A stretch of 64,000 bases of DNA from contig NZ_CP010070.1 of assembly GCF_000800805.1 (NCBI RefSeq), forward strand, positions 62,001-126,000, in the 5' to 3' direction. The translations under genes were made by a program, and so were the position numbers. Positions 16,561 through 25,333 of the stretch are shown here, piece after piece. The DNA is from Candidatus Methanoplasma termitum. GTDB lineage: Archaea; Thermoplasmatota; Thermoplasmata; Methanomassiliicoccales; Methanomethylophilaceae. Under the pieces are notes generated by a model, which did not search any database, was not told the DNA's origin, and was given only the letters and a program-made list of their open reading frames with translations. Position 1 is the first letter of the stretch; each line of letters begins with the position of its first letter.

Positions 16561-17175
16561 TCAACGCATTTTCTGCCACTGCTTCTCTGCTTCGCGGTAT
16601 TTTGAGACGACCTCGTCCGGATGTCTTGTCCTCATGAATCCTTCTTTCATGCATACGCCCGCCGTATCTGAGGCCAGGACCTCTAGGAAAACATCAGGCA
16701 TGATGCCTCCTGCACCCACCACGGGGATGTCCACAGATCCCAAGAGGTACCTGAGGACGGCTAAGCCCTTTGCGTTCCTGCACGCTTTACAGTTGACGTC
16801 GAACACGCCCTGAAATATCAGAAGCGTTGCGCCGCGCCTCTCCGCTTCCTGTGCTTCCTTCTCATTATGCACGCTTGTCAGGATCTTGTCGAACCCCTCG
16901 GGTTTTTCCTCCCTCAGTGTTCCGAGGCTTACATAGACGGTCTTGACCCCGAGTTCTTTTGCGACATCGAAGAATTTATCGATACAGAACTCCACTCCGT
17001 TCTTATCACACTCGGCTTTGCACGATAGAGCCAGATCCTTATACTCAGAAGCGGACATGTCCCTCTCCGAAAGTATGATGATGTCCGGTCTTGCCTTTGC
17101 GATCAGCGCGAACTGTTCTCCGAACGGAAGCATCGAGGTCTTTCTGTCTGTGACGGCTATTATCATATCTGGCAA
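16561..17175 (-). CDS. thiE: Thiamine-phosphate synthase-like protein (ThiE/TenI)
   Basis: ThiE joins HMP-PP and thiazole phosphate into thiamine monophosphate. The 204-residue TIM-barrel protein begins MPDMIIAVTDRK and has RGATLLIFQGVFDVNC and PVVGAGGIMPDVFLEVLASDTAGVCMKEGFMR, corresponding to the phosphate-binding end of ThiE. The classic TDR(K).L start is recognisable but some ThiE motifs are weak, so a TenI-like regulator or other barrel enzyme is possible. It is divergently placed against thiL, which uses its presumed product, and this supports the call. Translation may start at the second methionine, three residues in. Confidence 0.75.
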   Translation of the reverse strand: MPDMIIAVTDRKTSMLPFGEQFALIAKARPDIIILSERDMSASEYKDLALSCKAECDKNGVEFCIDKFFDVAKELGVKTVYVSLGTLREEKPEGFDKILTSVHNEKEAQEAERRGATLLIFQGVFDVNCKACRNAKGLAVLRYLLGSVDIPVVGAGGIMPDVFLEVLASDTAGVCMKEGFMRTRHPDEVVSKYREAEKQWQKMR

Positions 17176-17276
17176 ATCGATTTATGACATATTTTAATAC
17201 ATTTATGCAACCGAATTTATAGCGCAGGCTGAATGTAATGTATGAAGAGCACCGAGTCTCTGTATGAGCCTATAAC

Positions 17277-17285
17277 CTTATTTAT
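17277..17285 (+). promoter_or_regulatory. TATA box for thiL (leaderless)
   Basis: CTTATTTAT is centred about 26 bp before the thiL ATG at 17307, so the transcript should begin at the start codon. The 131-bp thiE-thiL spacer therefore has no room for a riboswitch in the thiL message, and I see no THI-box sequence in it. Confidence 0.5.
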
Positions 17286-17306
17286 CGAGCTGAATATACC
17301 TCAGCA

Positions 17307-18248
17307 ATGGTCTCCTTTAGCGAATTAGGGGAAAGAGGGATCGTCAAAGGTATCCGGAACTTATTGGGGAGCCCGAAGGGCATAGGCGCCGGGGACGATT
17401 CAGCCGTTATTCCGTTCCCGATAGGAGATGTCGTCGCTTGTGTGGACAGCGTTACTTTCGAGAGGCATTTCCCGAAAGGTATGACGTATGAAGATTTCGG
17501 ATGGACCGCCGCAGCGGTCAGCATAAGCGACCTGGCCGCCATGGGTGCTTCTCCCGTAGGATTGCTTGCCGCTTTGATGCTGCCGCCAGATCTTAAAGAA
17601 ATAGACATCTACAACATAATGAAGGGGATGAACAACTGCGCCCACATGGCCGGAGCATTCATCTACGGCGGGGATACAAAGTTCGGACAGGGTGCGGTGT
17701 CATGCACCGCCCTCGGAACTATGAACGGCAGGAAACCGATGCTAAGGTCGGAGGCGATGCCGGGTGATATAATCGCAGTTACAGGCTCGCTCGGATCTGC
17801 GGCGGCGGGATTCTATGCGATAGAGAACGGTCTTCAGGATAAAGTATCGTTGAATCCGCTCATGTCGCCTATGCCGAGGGTGGAAGAGGGCATTGCCATG
17901 TCCGGATCGGGAGCCGTAACATCATGCATCGATCTTTCCGACGGTCTTGCCGAGGCGGCGAGAAGCATCTGCAGTGCCAGCCATGTCGGAATGGACATCT
18001 TCATGGACTTCCTGCCGGCAGGCGAAGGCGTTGATATCATCACATCCAATACAAACATCACGAGGGAAGAGATGATGCTTTATTGGGGCGGCGAATATGA
18101 GCTCTTGTTCACATTCGATAAAGAAAAACGGGACGCGTTATACGATCACGATGTGGAATTTACCATCATCGGCAAGGTCACAAACGAGAATGCGCCTTAT
18201 ATCAACTATGAAAACAAAAGGACAGTGATGAAGAACGGCAGGTATTAA
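17307..18248 (+). CDS. thiL: Thiamine-monophosphate kinase
   Basis: ThiL phosphorylates thiamine monophosphate to thiamine diphosphate using ATP. The 313-residue protein has the PurM/ThiL-fold motifs GIGAGDDSAVI (metal-binding Asp pair), DSVTFERHFPKGMTYEDFGW, SISDLAAMGASPVG, GGDTKFG and SCIDLSDGLAEA. Length is typical (about 310-330). It is followed after 7 bp by a radical SAM gene on the same strand and is probably co-transcribed with it. Confidence 0.96.
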   Translation: MVSFSELGERGIVKGIRNLLGSPKGIGAGDDSAVIPFPIGDVVACVDSVTFERHFPKGMTYEDFGWTAAAVSISDLAAMGASPVGLLAALMLPPDLKEIDIYNIMKGMNNCAHMAGAFIYGGDTKFGQGAVSCTALGTMNGRKPMLRSEAMPGDIIAVTGSLGSAAAGFYAIENGLQDKVSLNPLMSPMPRVEEGIAMSGSGAVTSCIDLSDGLAEAARSICSASHVGMDIFMDFLPAGEGVDIITSNTNITREEMMLYWGGEYELLFTFDKEKRDALYDHDVEFTIIGKVTNENAPYINYENKRTVMKNGRY

Positions 18249-18255
18249 CCCGAAC

Positions 18256-19248
18256 ATGGAGGCCAGATATTACCACAGGGACGGTAATGTGTATATCTGC
18301 GATCTGTGCCCGCACCGATGTCATATACAGGTGGGAGGATTCGGAAGATGCGTTTCAAGAAAGGCCGAAGAGGACAAACTCATCGCCAATAATTATGGAA
18401 AAGTATCATCTTTTAATGTCGATCCGATAGAAAAGAAGCCATTTTACCACTACTATCCGAAGAGCAAGATATTCTCGATCGGAGGGATAGGATGCAACAT
18501 GTCCTGCAGACACTGCCAGAACTGGTCGATCTCCGCCTCACCATCGGGAAGGAAACGGACAACTTACGAATCCCCGGAGGACATAGTATCTTTCTGCAGG
18601 AAAGAGAGGTTCGATGCCATTGCTTTCACATATAACGAGCCGATAATCTGGTTCGAGTATATCATGGACATAGTGAAAGAGGCACCGGATCTGAGGTATG
18701 TACTTGTCAGCAACGGATTGGTGTGCGAAGATCCGTTGAGAGACCTGTGCAAGGTCACCGACGCAATGAACATAGATATCAAAGGTTTCACGGATGATTT
18801 CTATATGAAGGTCTGCGGGGCGCATCTTGCGGATGTTATGAGGGCTTCAGAGATAATAAACGAGGAGGGAGTGCATTTGGAACTGACATATCTCGTAATC
18901 CCCGGATATAATGATAAAGAAAGCGAGATAGAGGAGTTTTCCGAATGGGTGCGCGATGAGCTGTCTCCGGATACTCCTGTACATTTCACAAGATTCCATC
19001 CGGATTTTGAGATGATGAATGTCCCCATTACGCCTCTTGAGACGATGTTCATGTGCAGAGAGACCGCAATGGAATGCGGACTCGAGTATGCATATGTCGG
19101 GAATGTGATGACCGATGAGGCCTCGGACACATACTGCCCCAACTGCGGGGCGCTGGTGATCCGCCGTACCGGATATCTCGTAGAACTTGTCGGTCTGAAT
19201 GGAGACAGATGCGCCCAGTGCAGGCACAGGATGAATGTCAAAAGATAA
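18256..19248 (+). CDS. amrS: AmmeMemoRadiSam-system radical SAM enzyme
   Basis: The 330-residue protein carries the radical-SAM cluster motif CNMSCRHCQN (CxxxCxxC), preceded by a Cys-rich lead-in CDLCPHRCHIQVGGFGRC and followed by a C-terminal CPNCG...CAQCRH zinc-ribbon-like pair. This arrangement is that of the AmrS/pyruvate-formate-lyase-activase-like enzyme named from its frequent linkage with AMMECR1 and Memo. Neither partner is in this window. The reaction is not known with certainty. The final 11 bp overlap the convergent peptidase gene. Confidence 0.9.
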   Translation: MEARYYHRDGNVYICDLCPHRCHIQVGGFGRCVSRKAEEDKLIANNYGKVSSFNVDPIEKKPFYHYYPKSKIFSIGGIGCNMSCRHCQNWSISASPSGRKRTTYESPEDIVSFCRKERFDAIAFTYNEPIIWFEYIMDIVKEAPDLRYVLVSNGLVCEDPLRDLCKVTDAMNIDIKGFTDDFYMKVCGAHLADVMRASEIINEEGVHLELTYLVIPGYNDKESEIEEFSEWVRDELSPDTPVHFTRFHPDFEMMNVPITPLETMFMCRETAMECGLEYAYVGNVMTDEASDTYCPNCGALVIRRTGYLVELVGLNGDRCAQCRHRMNVKR

Positions 19249-20101
19249 GGAACAGCGGATTTCCGATCAAGACTATTATCACCACGGCAACTGTGATGAA
19301 GATGATGAAAGGCATCATCGGAGTGACCCACACTTTTTCATGTCCGGCTTCTTTCAGTCTTGCATAGATATCGCCCATTTCTTCTTCGTTCGGTATCTTA
19401 ATATGTTCCAATTTTCCGTCGATGATATCCTCCATCGGCCAAACATCGGCATTCTCGGCTTTGGAGATGTCCATTCTGTAACCTGTGAACATCCTTCCGG
19501 AAAAATCCTCCTCTTTCGAATTCCTTACTGCGAAATAAAGGATTATAGGTGCGGTCAACACCGCAGCGACGAACAGTACCGAGATCGAAAAAACAAAGAT
19601 TTGGCTGAGAACATTGTCCGGAATATCGATCACAGGCAGTCCGAAAAAGAAAGGATAGAGCGGGAACACGATGGAAAGCGCAATGAGACACTTAACATCC
19701 GCACCTCCTCTGACTATACTTGCAAAATACATCCCGATGAAAATGATATAGCATAAGGGAATGGAGGCCCAGGCTCTGAAGATGCCCTCGGATATGTTAT
19801 CATAAAGCGGAACAATGAAGAGTACCGCCATAACAAAGTAAAAAATAAAAGCGTTGAACTCCCGATCAATGAAGATATCTACAATTATCATTCCGGTGCC
19901 CGCCGCCAGCAGGACATACTCCCATCTGAATCCTGTCAAATAGACGGAGTATGATAAGAATATGACGAGACCGATAACGCTCAGTATTATCCAGGGTAGG
20001 TCGGGGACCTCTCTTTCTTTCCAGTCCCTGATGCTTGCATATACAAGTGCGACAACCGTTATGACGAATGCGGATATCCCGAGTATCTCCTCTACTTCCA
20101 C
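19238..20101 (-). CDS. A24-family prepilin/preflagellin peptidase
   Basis: These membrane aspartyl proteases cleave class III signal peptides of type IV pilin-like proteins. The 287-residue protein has several transmembrane segments and both catalytic aspartates in context: SIRDWKEREVPD (first Asp, near residue 26) and GGADVKCLIAL (second, the GxGD-type motif as GGAD). The C-terminus adds a soluble loop and a last hydrophobic helix. No obvious pilin operon adjoins it. It starts nearly back-to-back with the MscS gene. Confidence 0.85.
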   Translation of the reverse strand: MEVEEILGISAFVITVVALVYASIRDWKEREVPDLPWIILSVIGLVIFLSYSVYLTGFRWEYVLLAAGTGMIIVDIFIDREFNAFIFYFVMAVLFIVPLYDNISEGIFRAWASIPLCYIIFIGMYFASIVRGGADVKCLIALSIVFPLYPFFFGLPVIDIPDNVLSQIFVFSISVLFVAAVLTAPIILYFAVRNSKEEDFSGRMFTGYRMDISKAENADVWPMEDIIDGKLEHIKIPNEEEMGDIYARLKEAGHEKVWVTPMMPFIIFITVAVVIIVLIGNPLFLIF

Positions 20102-20176
20102 GGCAACCTAATGTATCGGCTGATATTTAATGGAATAACAGATATTATTTTATTCTTTCATAAAGTCAAGGTTATT

Positions 20177-21769
20177 ATGAGATCTGTCAAGGCCCCGGTA
20201 ATCTTGCTGATTATAGTAGCGTTTTCTGCGCTGGTCATCATACCGGGTATTGAATCTGCCTCCGGTGTCTCAGACACGGACGTGGGAGTGGTCTCATATG
20301 TCGATAAAGTGAAGATCAATGCTGGGAACTCGGACAGTTTCAAGATAGAGGTTGTGAACTATCTCGGCTTTATCGAAAACGACATCACAAATTCCAGAAT
20401 GGTATCTATTGCATTCACTTCTCCGAACGAAACAACGGTCTCGGTTGCAAAGAATGACGGGGACTTTGTTCTTGCCGGGCAAGAGCATCGCTCCATCATA
20501 GTCAATGTTGATATCGACAGATATGCGACCGCCGGAAAATACACGATCAACATTGCCCTTACCGTGAGGGATCTGAACGGCGACTCGGAAACTACGACCT
20601 CGCCTATAGAGGTTCAGCTTGTCATCATGTCGGCGCTTTCTTCGGGAGAGACATACAATAAGATAATGGGATTATTCGCCAACCCCCTTCCGGAACCGTT
20701 CAACGGCCCACTTGCGACCGCCATCATCTCATTCCTGCTCTGGATGGTGATCGGTATAGTTGCAATGCTCATACTGATACCGGTTCTTACACGTATAATC
20801 ACGAAGAACAACGAAGAAAGCAGAAAGAAGATCAAAAAAGGACTCAGAGCGCTCTTCCCTCTCGCAGTCCTGTTGTTCGCCTTTGATAATGGACTGCGCG
20901 TTTACGGCGCGCCGGAAGATGTGATCGGTCCCATCGAGGCATGGTTCAATGTTATCTACATTGTGGTGGGGGCCGTCATCGCTTGGAGATTATACATAAT
21001 ATTCATCCAGTACATGCTGTCCAGAATAGAAAAGAATAATCGTATCGATCAAAAAGATATGGATCTCGAACCTCTGTTCCGCCTTCTCGGAAAACTGGTC
21101 CTGTGGGTCCTCAGCGTCGCCCTGATAATGTCGGTTCTGGGATTCGATCTCACTGCGATAATAACAAGCGCAGGGATAATCAGCCTTGGAATCACGTTCG
21201 GCGCACAGAGCATACTGAGCCAGTTCTTCAGCGGCATGGTGTTGCTGACCACACGTCCGTTCAAGAGCGGGGATCTCATAAGGGTTGGGGATTCCGGGAT
21301 ATACCGTGTCAAAACCGTCAATATTATGAACACCATTTTCGAGAACTGGGACAATGAGGAGACGGTCACGATGCCCAACAATGCGGTATCGTCATCGACA
21401 ATAGTGAACCTCACCGGAGACGGCCTGATCTATAAGATACAGGTAGTAATGAACATCGATTACGAGAACGATGTGGATCTCGCTAAATCCCTCATGGTAA
21501 AGGCTGCGATGGAACACCCGAGCGTTATAACCAACAAGTCCGTGGATCTGCCGTATACAAGACTGACGGCTTTCCGCGATTCCAGCATCGAACTCAGACT
21601 TACCAGCTACGTTTATGATTTCAATGACAACGGAAGGGTCGGCGGAGAGTTGAGAGAGGTCATTTTCAAGTTGTTCAAGGAGAATGGAATATCGATACCA
21701 TTCCCTCAGGCGGATGTGCATATCGACTACGCCAGCAAAGAAGAAGCGAAAAATGGCCACGGCGACTGA
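20177..21769 (+). CDS. MscS-family mechanosensitive channel with extracellular N-domain
   Basis: The 530-residue protein starts with a signal/anchor segment (APVILLIIVAFSALVIIPG), then a ~150-residue beta-rich extracellular domain (NEW3/CARDB-like by pattern: VKINAGNSDSFKIEVVN ... AGKYTINIALTVRD). It continues with transmembrane helices and the MscS pore and beta-domain: AIITSAGIISLGITFGAQSILSQFFSG, then GDLIRVGDSGIYRVKTVNIMNT and VTMPNNAVSSSTIVN. I chose the ATG at 20177, just before the signal-like stretch; the in-frame ATG at 20111 would put 22 extra residues in front. It protects against osmotic downshift; the extracellular domain is an elaboration found in many archaeal homologues. Confidence 0.9.
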   Translation: MRSVKAPVILLIIVAFSALVIIPGIESASGVSDTDVGVVSYVDKVKINAGNSDSFKIEVVNYLGFIENDITNSRMVSIAFTSPNETTVSVAKNDGDFVLAGQEHRSIIVNVDIDRYATAGKYTINIALTVRDLNGDSETTTSPIEVQLVIMSALSSGETYNKIMGLFANPLPEPFNGPLATAIISFLLWMVIGIVAMLILIPVLTRIITKNNEESRKKIKKGLRALFPLAVLLFAFDNGLRVYGAPEDVIGPIEAWFNVIYIVVGAVIAWRLYIIFIQYMLSRIEKNNRIDQKDMDLEPLFRLLGKLVLWVLSVALIMSVLGFDLTAIITSAGIISLGITFGAQSILSQFFSGMVLLTTRPFKSGDLIRVGDSGIYRVKTVNIMNTIFENWDNEETVTMPNNAVSSSTIVNLTGDGLIYKIQVVMNIDYENDVDLAKSLMVKAAMEHPSVITNKSVDLPYTRLTAFRDSSIELRLTSYVYDFNDNGRVGGELREVIFKLFKENGISIPFPQADVHIDYASKEEAKNGHGD

Positions 21770-21876
21770 ACTCTTTGTAAAAAAACAATGTTTTTCGTTG
21801 CGTAATAAATAGATATCATAACAATTTTTATATCGTTGAGGACATATGCGCAGTCTGCTTACGAAATCAAGCAAAA

Positions 21877-22311
21877 ATGGTGACTTTGATGATAGATAAC
21901 CTTGACAAGCGTATCTTGGAGATCATGAGGAAAGACTCCCGCCGCCCCTTCGTAGAGGTGGCAAGTCAGCTCGGAGTTTCGGAAGGGACAGTAAGAAGCA
22001 GAGTGCACAGAATGACCGAGGAAGGGATCATCCGCGGTTTCACTATCAAGACCAGTTCGAAAAATGTAAAGGCGCTTGTAGAGATCAGGATAGACGTCAA
22101 CACCGACACGGAAGTCATTGCCAAAGAATTAGCGAGCTATGAAGGCGTGACAGAGGTCTTTGAAGTGACCGGGGATCAAGACATAATAGTTCTGGTTGAT
22201 GTTGATACTTCTCAGAACCTCAACGATATAATCGAGCGGGTCAGAAGATATGAGAATATCCTGAGCACCCGCACCAGACTCATATTGAAGGAGCATTTCG
22301 GGGAGAATTAA
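21877..22311 (+). CDS. Lrp/AsnC-family regulator heading the lysine operon
   Basis: The 144-residue protein has an N-terminal winged HTH (LDKRILEIMRKDSRRPFVEVASQL.VSEGTVRSRVHRM) and a RAM domain with VTGDQDIIVLVDVDT. It is immediately followed, one base after the stop, by dapA, and it opens a seven-gene run for lysine synthesis. This makes it the likely lysine- or DAP-sensing regulator of its own operon (inference). An AT-rich TTTTTATATCG about 40-50 bp before the start is the probable TATA box. A second possible start is the ATG at 21889. Confidence 0.92.
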   Translation: MVTLMIDNLDKRILEIMRKDSRRPFVEVASQLGVSEGTVRSRVHRMTEEGIIRGFTIKTSSKNVKALVEIRIDVNTDTEVIAKELASYEGVTEVFEVTGDQDIIVLVDVDTSQNLNDIIERVRRYENILSTRTRLILKEHFGEN

Positions 22312-22312
22312 G

Positions 22313-23185
22313 ATGTTCAGAGGCATTTCCACCGCAATAATCACTCCTTTCACTAAGGGCAACAAGGTTGACGAGGAAGGCCTCAGAAGACTTGTAGAGT
22401 TTCAGGAAGAGAACGGCATAGATACTATCGTTCCATGCGGCTCCACGGGTGAATCCGCAATGCTCAGCCACGATGAACACATACATGTGATAGAGGTAGT
22501 TGTGGATCATGTAAAGAAGGCAAAGGTCCTGGCCGGCGCAGGCAGCAATTCGACGTCCGAGGCGGTCATGCTGAGCAAGCGCGCGGAGGATCTGGGCGTC
22601 GACGGTCTTTTGTCAATTTCCCCATACTATGTCAGGCCGACCCAGGAGGGAATATATCAACACTTCAAGGCGATCGCCGAATCCGTCAATATTCCGGTAG
22701 TGGTGTATAACATCCCCGGAAGGACAGCTTCCAACGTTACGGCGGAGACCATGCTCAGGATGGCGGAGATCGAAGGTATCAAGGCAGTGAAGGAAGCCAG
22801 CGGCAACCTCGAACAGATAAAGGAAATAATAAGGAAAAGGCCGAAGGGATTCGAGGTCCTTAGCGGCGATGATGCATTCACCCCGGCACTCATAAGAAGC
22901 GGCGGCGATGGCGTTATCTCAGTGACATCCAATTGTCTTCCGAGAAAGATGTCAGAACTTGTGAACGCACTTCTCAGCGGCAACAATGTTTCGGCTGACA
23001 AGATGGTCGCAGAGCTCACTCCCGTATTCGATGCGTTATTCATAGAGACCAACCCGATCCCGATCAAATATGTCATGTCAAAGATGGGATACGGTACCGG
23101 GGCGCCGAGACTTCCGTTGACAAGGATCACCGATAAGAGCCGTGTGTCCGTTGATGCGGCGATGAAGAACATTGGGGCGTGGTAA
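22313..23185 (+). CDS. dapA: 4-hydroxy-tetrahydrodipicolinate synthase
   Basis: DapA condenses pyruvate with aspartate semialdehyde. In the 290-residue protein the Schiff-base Lys160 (AVKEASG), Tyr132 (VVYNIPGR) and the GSTGE loop (43-47) are all present. One base separates its ATG from the regulator stop, and one base separates its stop from dapB. Other members of the family (aldolases such as KDG aldolase) are excluded by the surrounding dap genes. Confidence 0.97.
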   Translation: MFRGISTAIITPFTKGNKVDEEGLRRLVEFQEENGIDTIVPCGSTGESAMLSHDEHIHVIEVVVDHVKKAKVLAGAGSNSTSEAVMLSKRAEDLGVDGLLSISPYYVRPTQEGIYQHFKAIAESVNIPVVVYNIPGRTASNVTAETMLRMAEIEGIKAVKEASGNLEQIKEIIRKRPKGFEVLSGDDAFTPALIRSGGDGVISVTSNCLPRKMSELVNALLSGNNVSADKMVAELTPVFDALFIETNPIPIKYVMSKMGYGTGAPRLPLTRITDKSRVSVDAAMKNIGAW

Positions 23186-23186
23186 A

Positions 23187-23966
23187 ATGATAAATGTAGC
23201 ATTAGGAGGCGCTTCCGGTAAGATGGGGAGCACGATCTGCGACATAATACAGAAAAGCAGCGACATGAAGCTGGTCGGTGCAATGATCGCACCGAATGAG
23301 CCGATGTTCGGGAAAGAGATATACCCCGGTGTCATCGCAAAGGGGCAGGACAGCCTGAAGGAAGTGCTGGAGGATGCTGATGTCTATGTTGATATAACGG
23401 CACCTAAGCCGGCTGCGAACATTATCACAAGGATCCCGGCAATGGGGGTCAACATCGTCCTCGGGACAACGGGAATACCAGCCGACATCATCAAGAATAT
23501 GACGGACGAGATCGCAAAGAACAAAACATCCGCCGTCCACTCCGCGAACTTCGCCGTCGGGGTGAACGTGTTCTGGAAGACGTGCGAGATATTGGCGGCA
23601 ACGTTGAAAGATTATGATATTGAAGTGATAGAAGCACATCACAACCAAAAGATAGATTCACCCTCCGGGACCGCAATGGAGGCAGTGAAGAGGATGCAGA
23701 AGATCACCGGCATCGAGTCCGTCGTATACGGCCGCGAAGGTCACGTCGGAGCCAGAAAGAGGGAGATCGGAGTGCATTCCATACGCGGCGGCGACATTGT
23801 CGGCGATCACACCGTAATGTTCGTCGGCAACGGGGAAAGGATCGAGATAAAGCACAGCATGGCATCAAGAGATGCGCTTGCCAGCGGCTTCATTGAATCG
23901 ATCAGATGGATTTATGGTAAAAGGGACGGAAAGGTCCACAACTTAGACGAGGTTCTTGGCCTATGA
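23187..23966 (+). CDS. dapB: 4-hydroxy-tetrahydrodipicolinate reductase
   Basis: DapB reduces HTPA to tetrahydrodipicolinate with NAD(P)H. The 259-residue protein starts INVALGGASGKMGSTI (Rossmann GxxGxMG), has GTTGIPAD, SANFAVGVNVFWK, EAHHNQKIDSPSGTA (catalytic His/Lys region) and HSIRGGDIVGDHTV. I start at the ATG at 23187; an in-frame GTG at 23172 would overlap dapA. Its stop overlaps the lysC start by 4 bp. Confidence 0.97.
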   Translation: MINVALGGASGKMGSTICDIIQKSSDMKLVGAMIAPNEPMFGKEIYPGVIAKGQDSLKEVLEDADVYVDITAPKPAANIITRIPAMGVNIVLGTTGIPADIIKNMTDEIAKNKTSAVHSANFAVGVNVFWKTCEILAATLKDYDIEVIEAHHNQKIDSPSGTAMEAVKRMQKITGIESVVYGREGHVGARKREIGVHSIRGGDIVGDHTVMFVGNGERIEIKHSMASRDALASGFIESIRWIYGKRDGKVHNLDEVLGL

Positions 23967-25333
23967 TAACTGTAATGAAATTCGGAGGTACCAGCATGGG
24001 TTCTCCCGAGGCTCTGCAAAGAGCTGTGAAGATAGTAATGCGTGAAGGGAACAGTCCGATCGTCGTAGCATCGGCGATGTCCGGTGTGACCAACTTCCTT
24101 GTGAGCGGTGCCGAGAACCTTCCGGCCAGTAAACGGGATCTATTGGACGGATTCGAGAAGAAGCACATCGATGCCGCATCCCAGATATTGAACAAGGAGC
24201 AGATGAAGGAATTCATGAAGGACTTCAACCAAAGGATGGGGAAGTTCAGAGACCTCCTTGAAGACAAGAACGCAATTAACGATCCATACTTCAAAGACAA
24301 TGTCACATCCCAGGGAGAGAGATTCTCGACCCTCATTCTATGCCACGCACTGATGGCGGCAGGAGCAAAAGCGGTAGCCCTCACATCCGAGGACAGCGGG
24401 ATAGTCGCCGAGGGAAGGCCGCTTTCCGGAAGCGCGGATCTTGTCAGGACAGAGTCATTGATGGCAATGAAGGTCAAACCATATGTGGAGGAAGGCATAA
24501 TCCCCGTGATCACCGGGTTCTACGGAACGAATCTAAGCAACGACGGGAAACCGCTGACCTTCGGGAGAGGCGGAAGCGATTATTCGGCGGCTGTCGTTGC
24601 GAATGCCATGGATGCTGATCTTCTGGAGATATGGACGGATGTGGACGGATTCATGTCCGCCGACCCGCGCATCGTATCGGATGCGATAAAGATAGAGGAG
24701 ATGAACTTCGGCGAGGCCGCCGAACTTGCATACTTCGGTGCGAAGGTGCTTCACCCGAGAACGATCGAACCGGTGAGGATGAGACAGATCCCTCTCACGG
24801 TCAGGAACTCGTTCAAACCCGAAGAGCCGGGTACAATCATCCATCACCTGAGGAAGCAAAATACGGATATGCTGATGAGCGTCGCACTAAAGGCGGATCT
24901 ATCCATCATATCGATAAGTTCGGCCGAGATCGCTTACCGGCCGGACATGATCGCCCGTATAATCGAAAAGATCGCGGAGAACGAAGTGGTCATCTATTCC
25001 ATTTCAACCTCGCTCTCCACTGTAGCGTTCCTTGTGCATAATAACGACATCAAGGCGATATTGTCCAAGCTGAACACCCTCGACCCCGAGGACATCGAAA
25101 GGATCGAGGTAAAGAGCGATATGGCGCTCATATGTGCAGTGGGAGACAATCTGCTTTCGAAGTGCGGAGTATCGGCAGAGATATTCACCGTAGTGAAAGA
25201 AGCGAGAGCGAACGTGGAGATGATATCGGAAGGAGCTTCCGATGTATCTTTGAACTTTGTTGTTCCGATGTCGATGGCGACCGAGGTCGTCAAGTTGCTG
25301 CACAAAAAGTATGTGAGGGGAACAGTCGAATGA
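23963..25333 (+). CDS. lysC: Aspartate kinase
   Basis: It phosphorylates aspartate, the first step toward lysine, threonine and methionine. The 456-residue protein begins TVMKFGGTSMGSPEAL (KFGGTS), has TFGRGGSDYSAA and DVDGFMSADPR, and two C-terminal ACT domains (about 310-456) for allosteric feedback, probably by lysine here because of the operon (inference). ATGA overlaps join it to dapB upstream and lysA downstream. Confidence 0.96.
   Translation: MITVMKFGGTSMGSPEALQRAVKIVMREGNSPIVVASAMSGVTNFLVSGAENLPASKRDLLDGFEKKHIDAASQILNKEQMKEFMKDFNQRMGKFRDLLEDKNAINDPYFKDNVTSQGERFSTLILCHALMAAGAKAVALTSEDSGIVAEGRPLSGSADLVRTESLMAMKVKPYVEEGIIPVITGFYGTNLSNDGKPLTFGRGGSDYSAAVVANAMDADLLEIWTDVDGFMSADPRIVSDAIKIEEMNFGEAAELAYFGAKVLHPRTIEPVRMRQIPLTVRNSFKPEEPGTIIHHLRKQNTDMLMSVALKADLSIISISSAEIAYRPDMIARIIEKIAENEVVIYSISTSLSTVAFLVHNNDIKAILSKLNTLDPEDIERIEVKSDMALICAVGDNLLSKCGVSAEIFTVVKEARANVEMISEGASDVSLNFVVPMSMATEVVKLLHKKYVRGTVE

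Noticed and set aside
17176-17306. Possible thiamine riboswitch between thiE and thiL
   Set aside because: No THI-box sequence is present, and the TATA position makes the thiL transcript leaderless.
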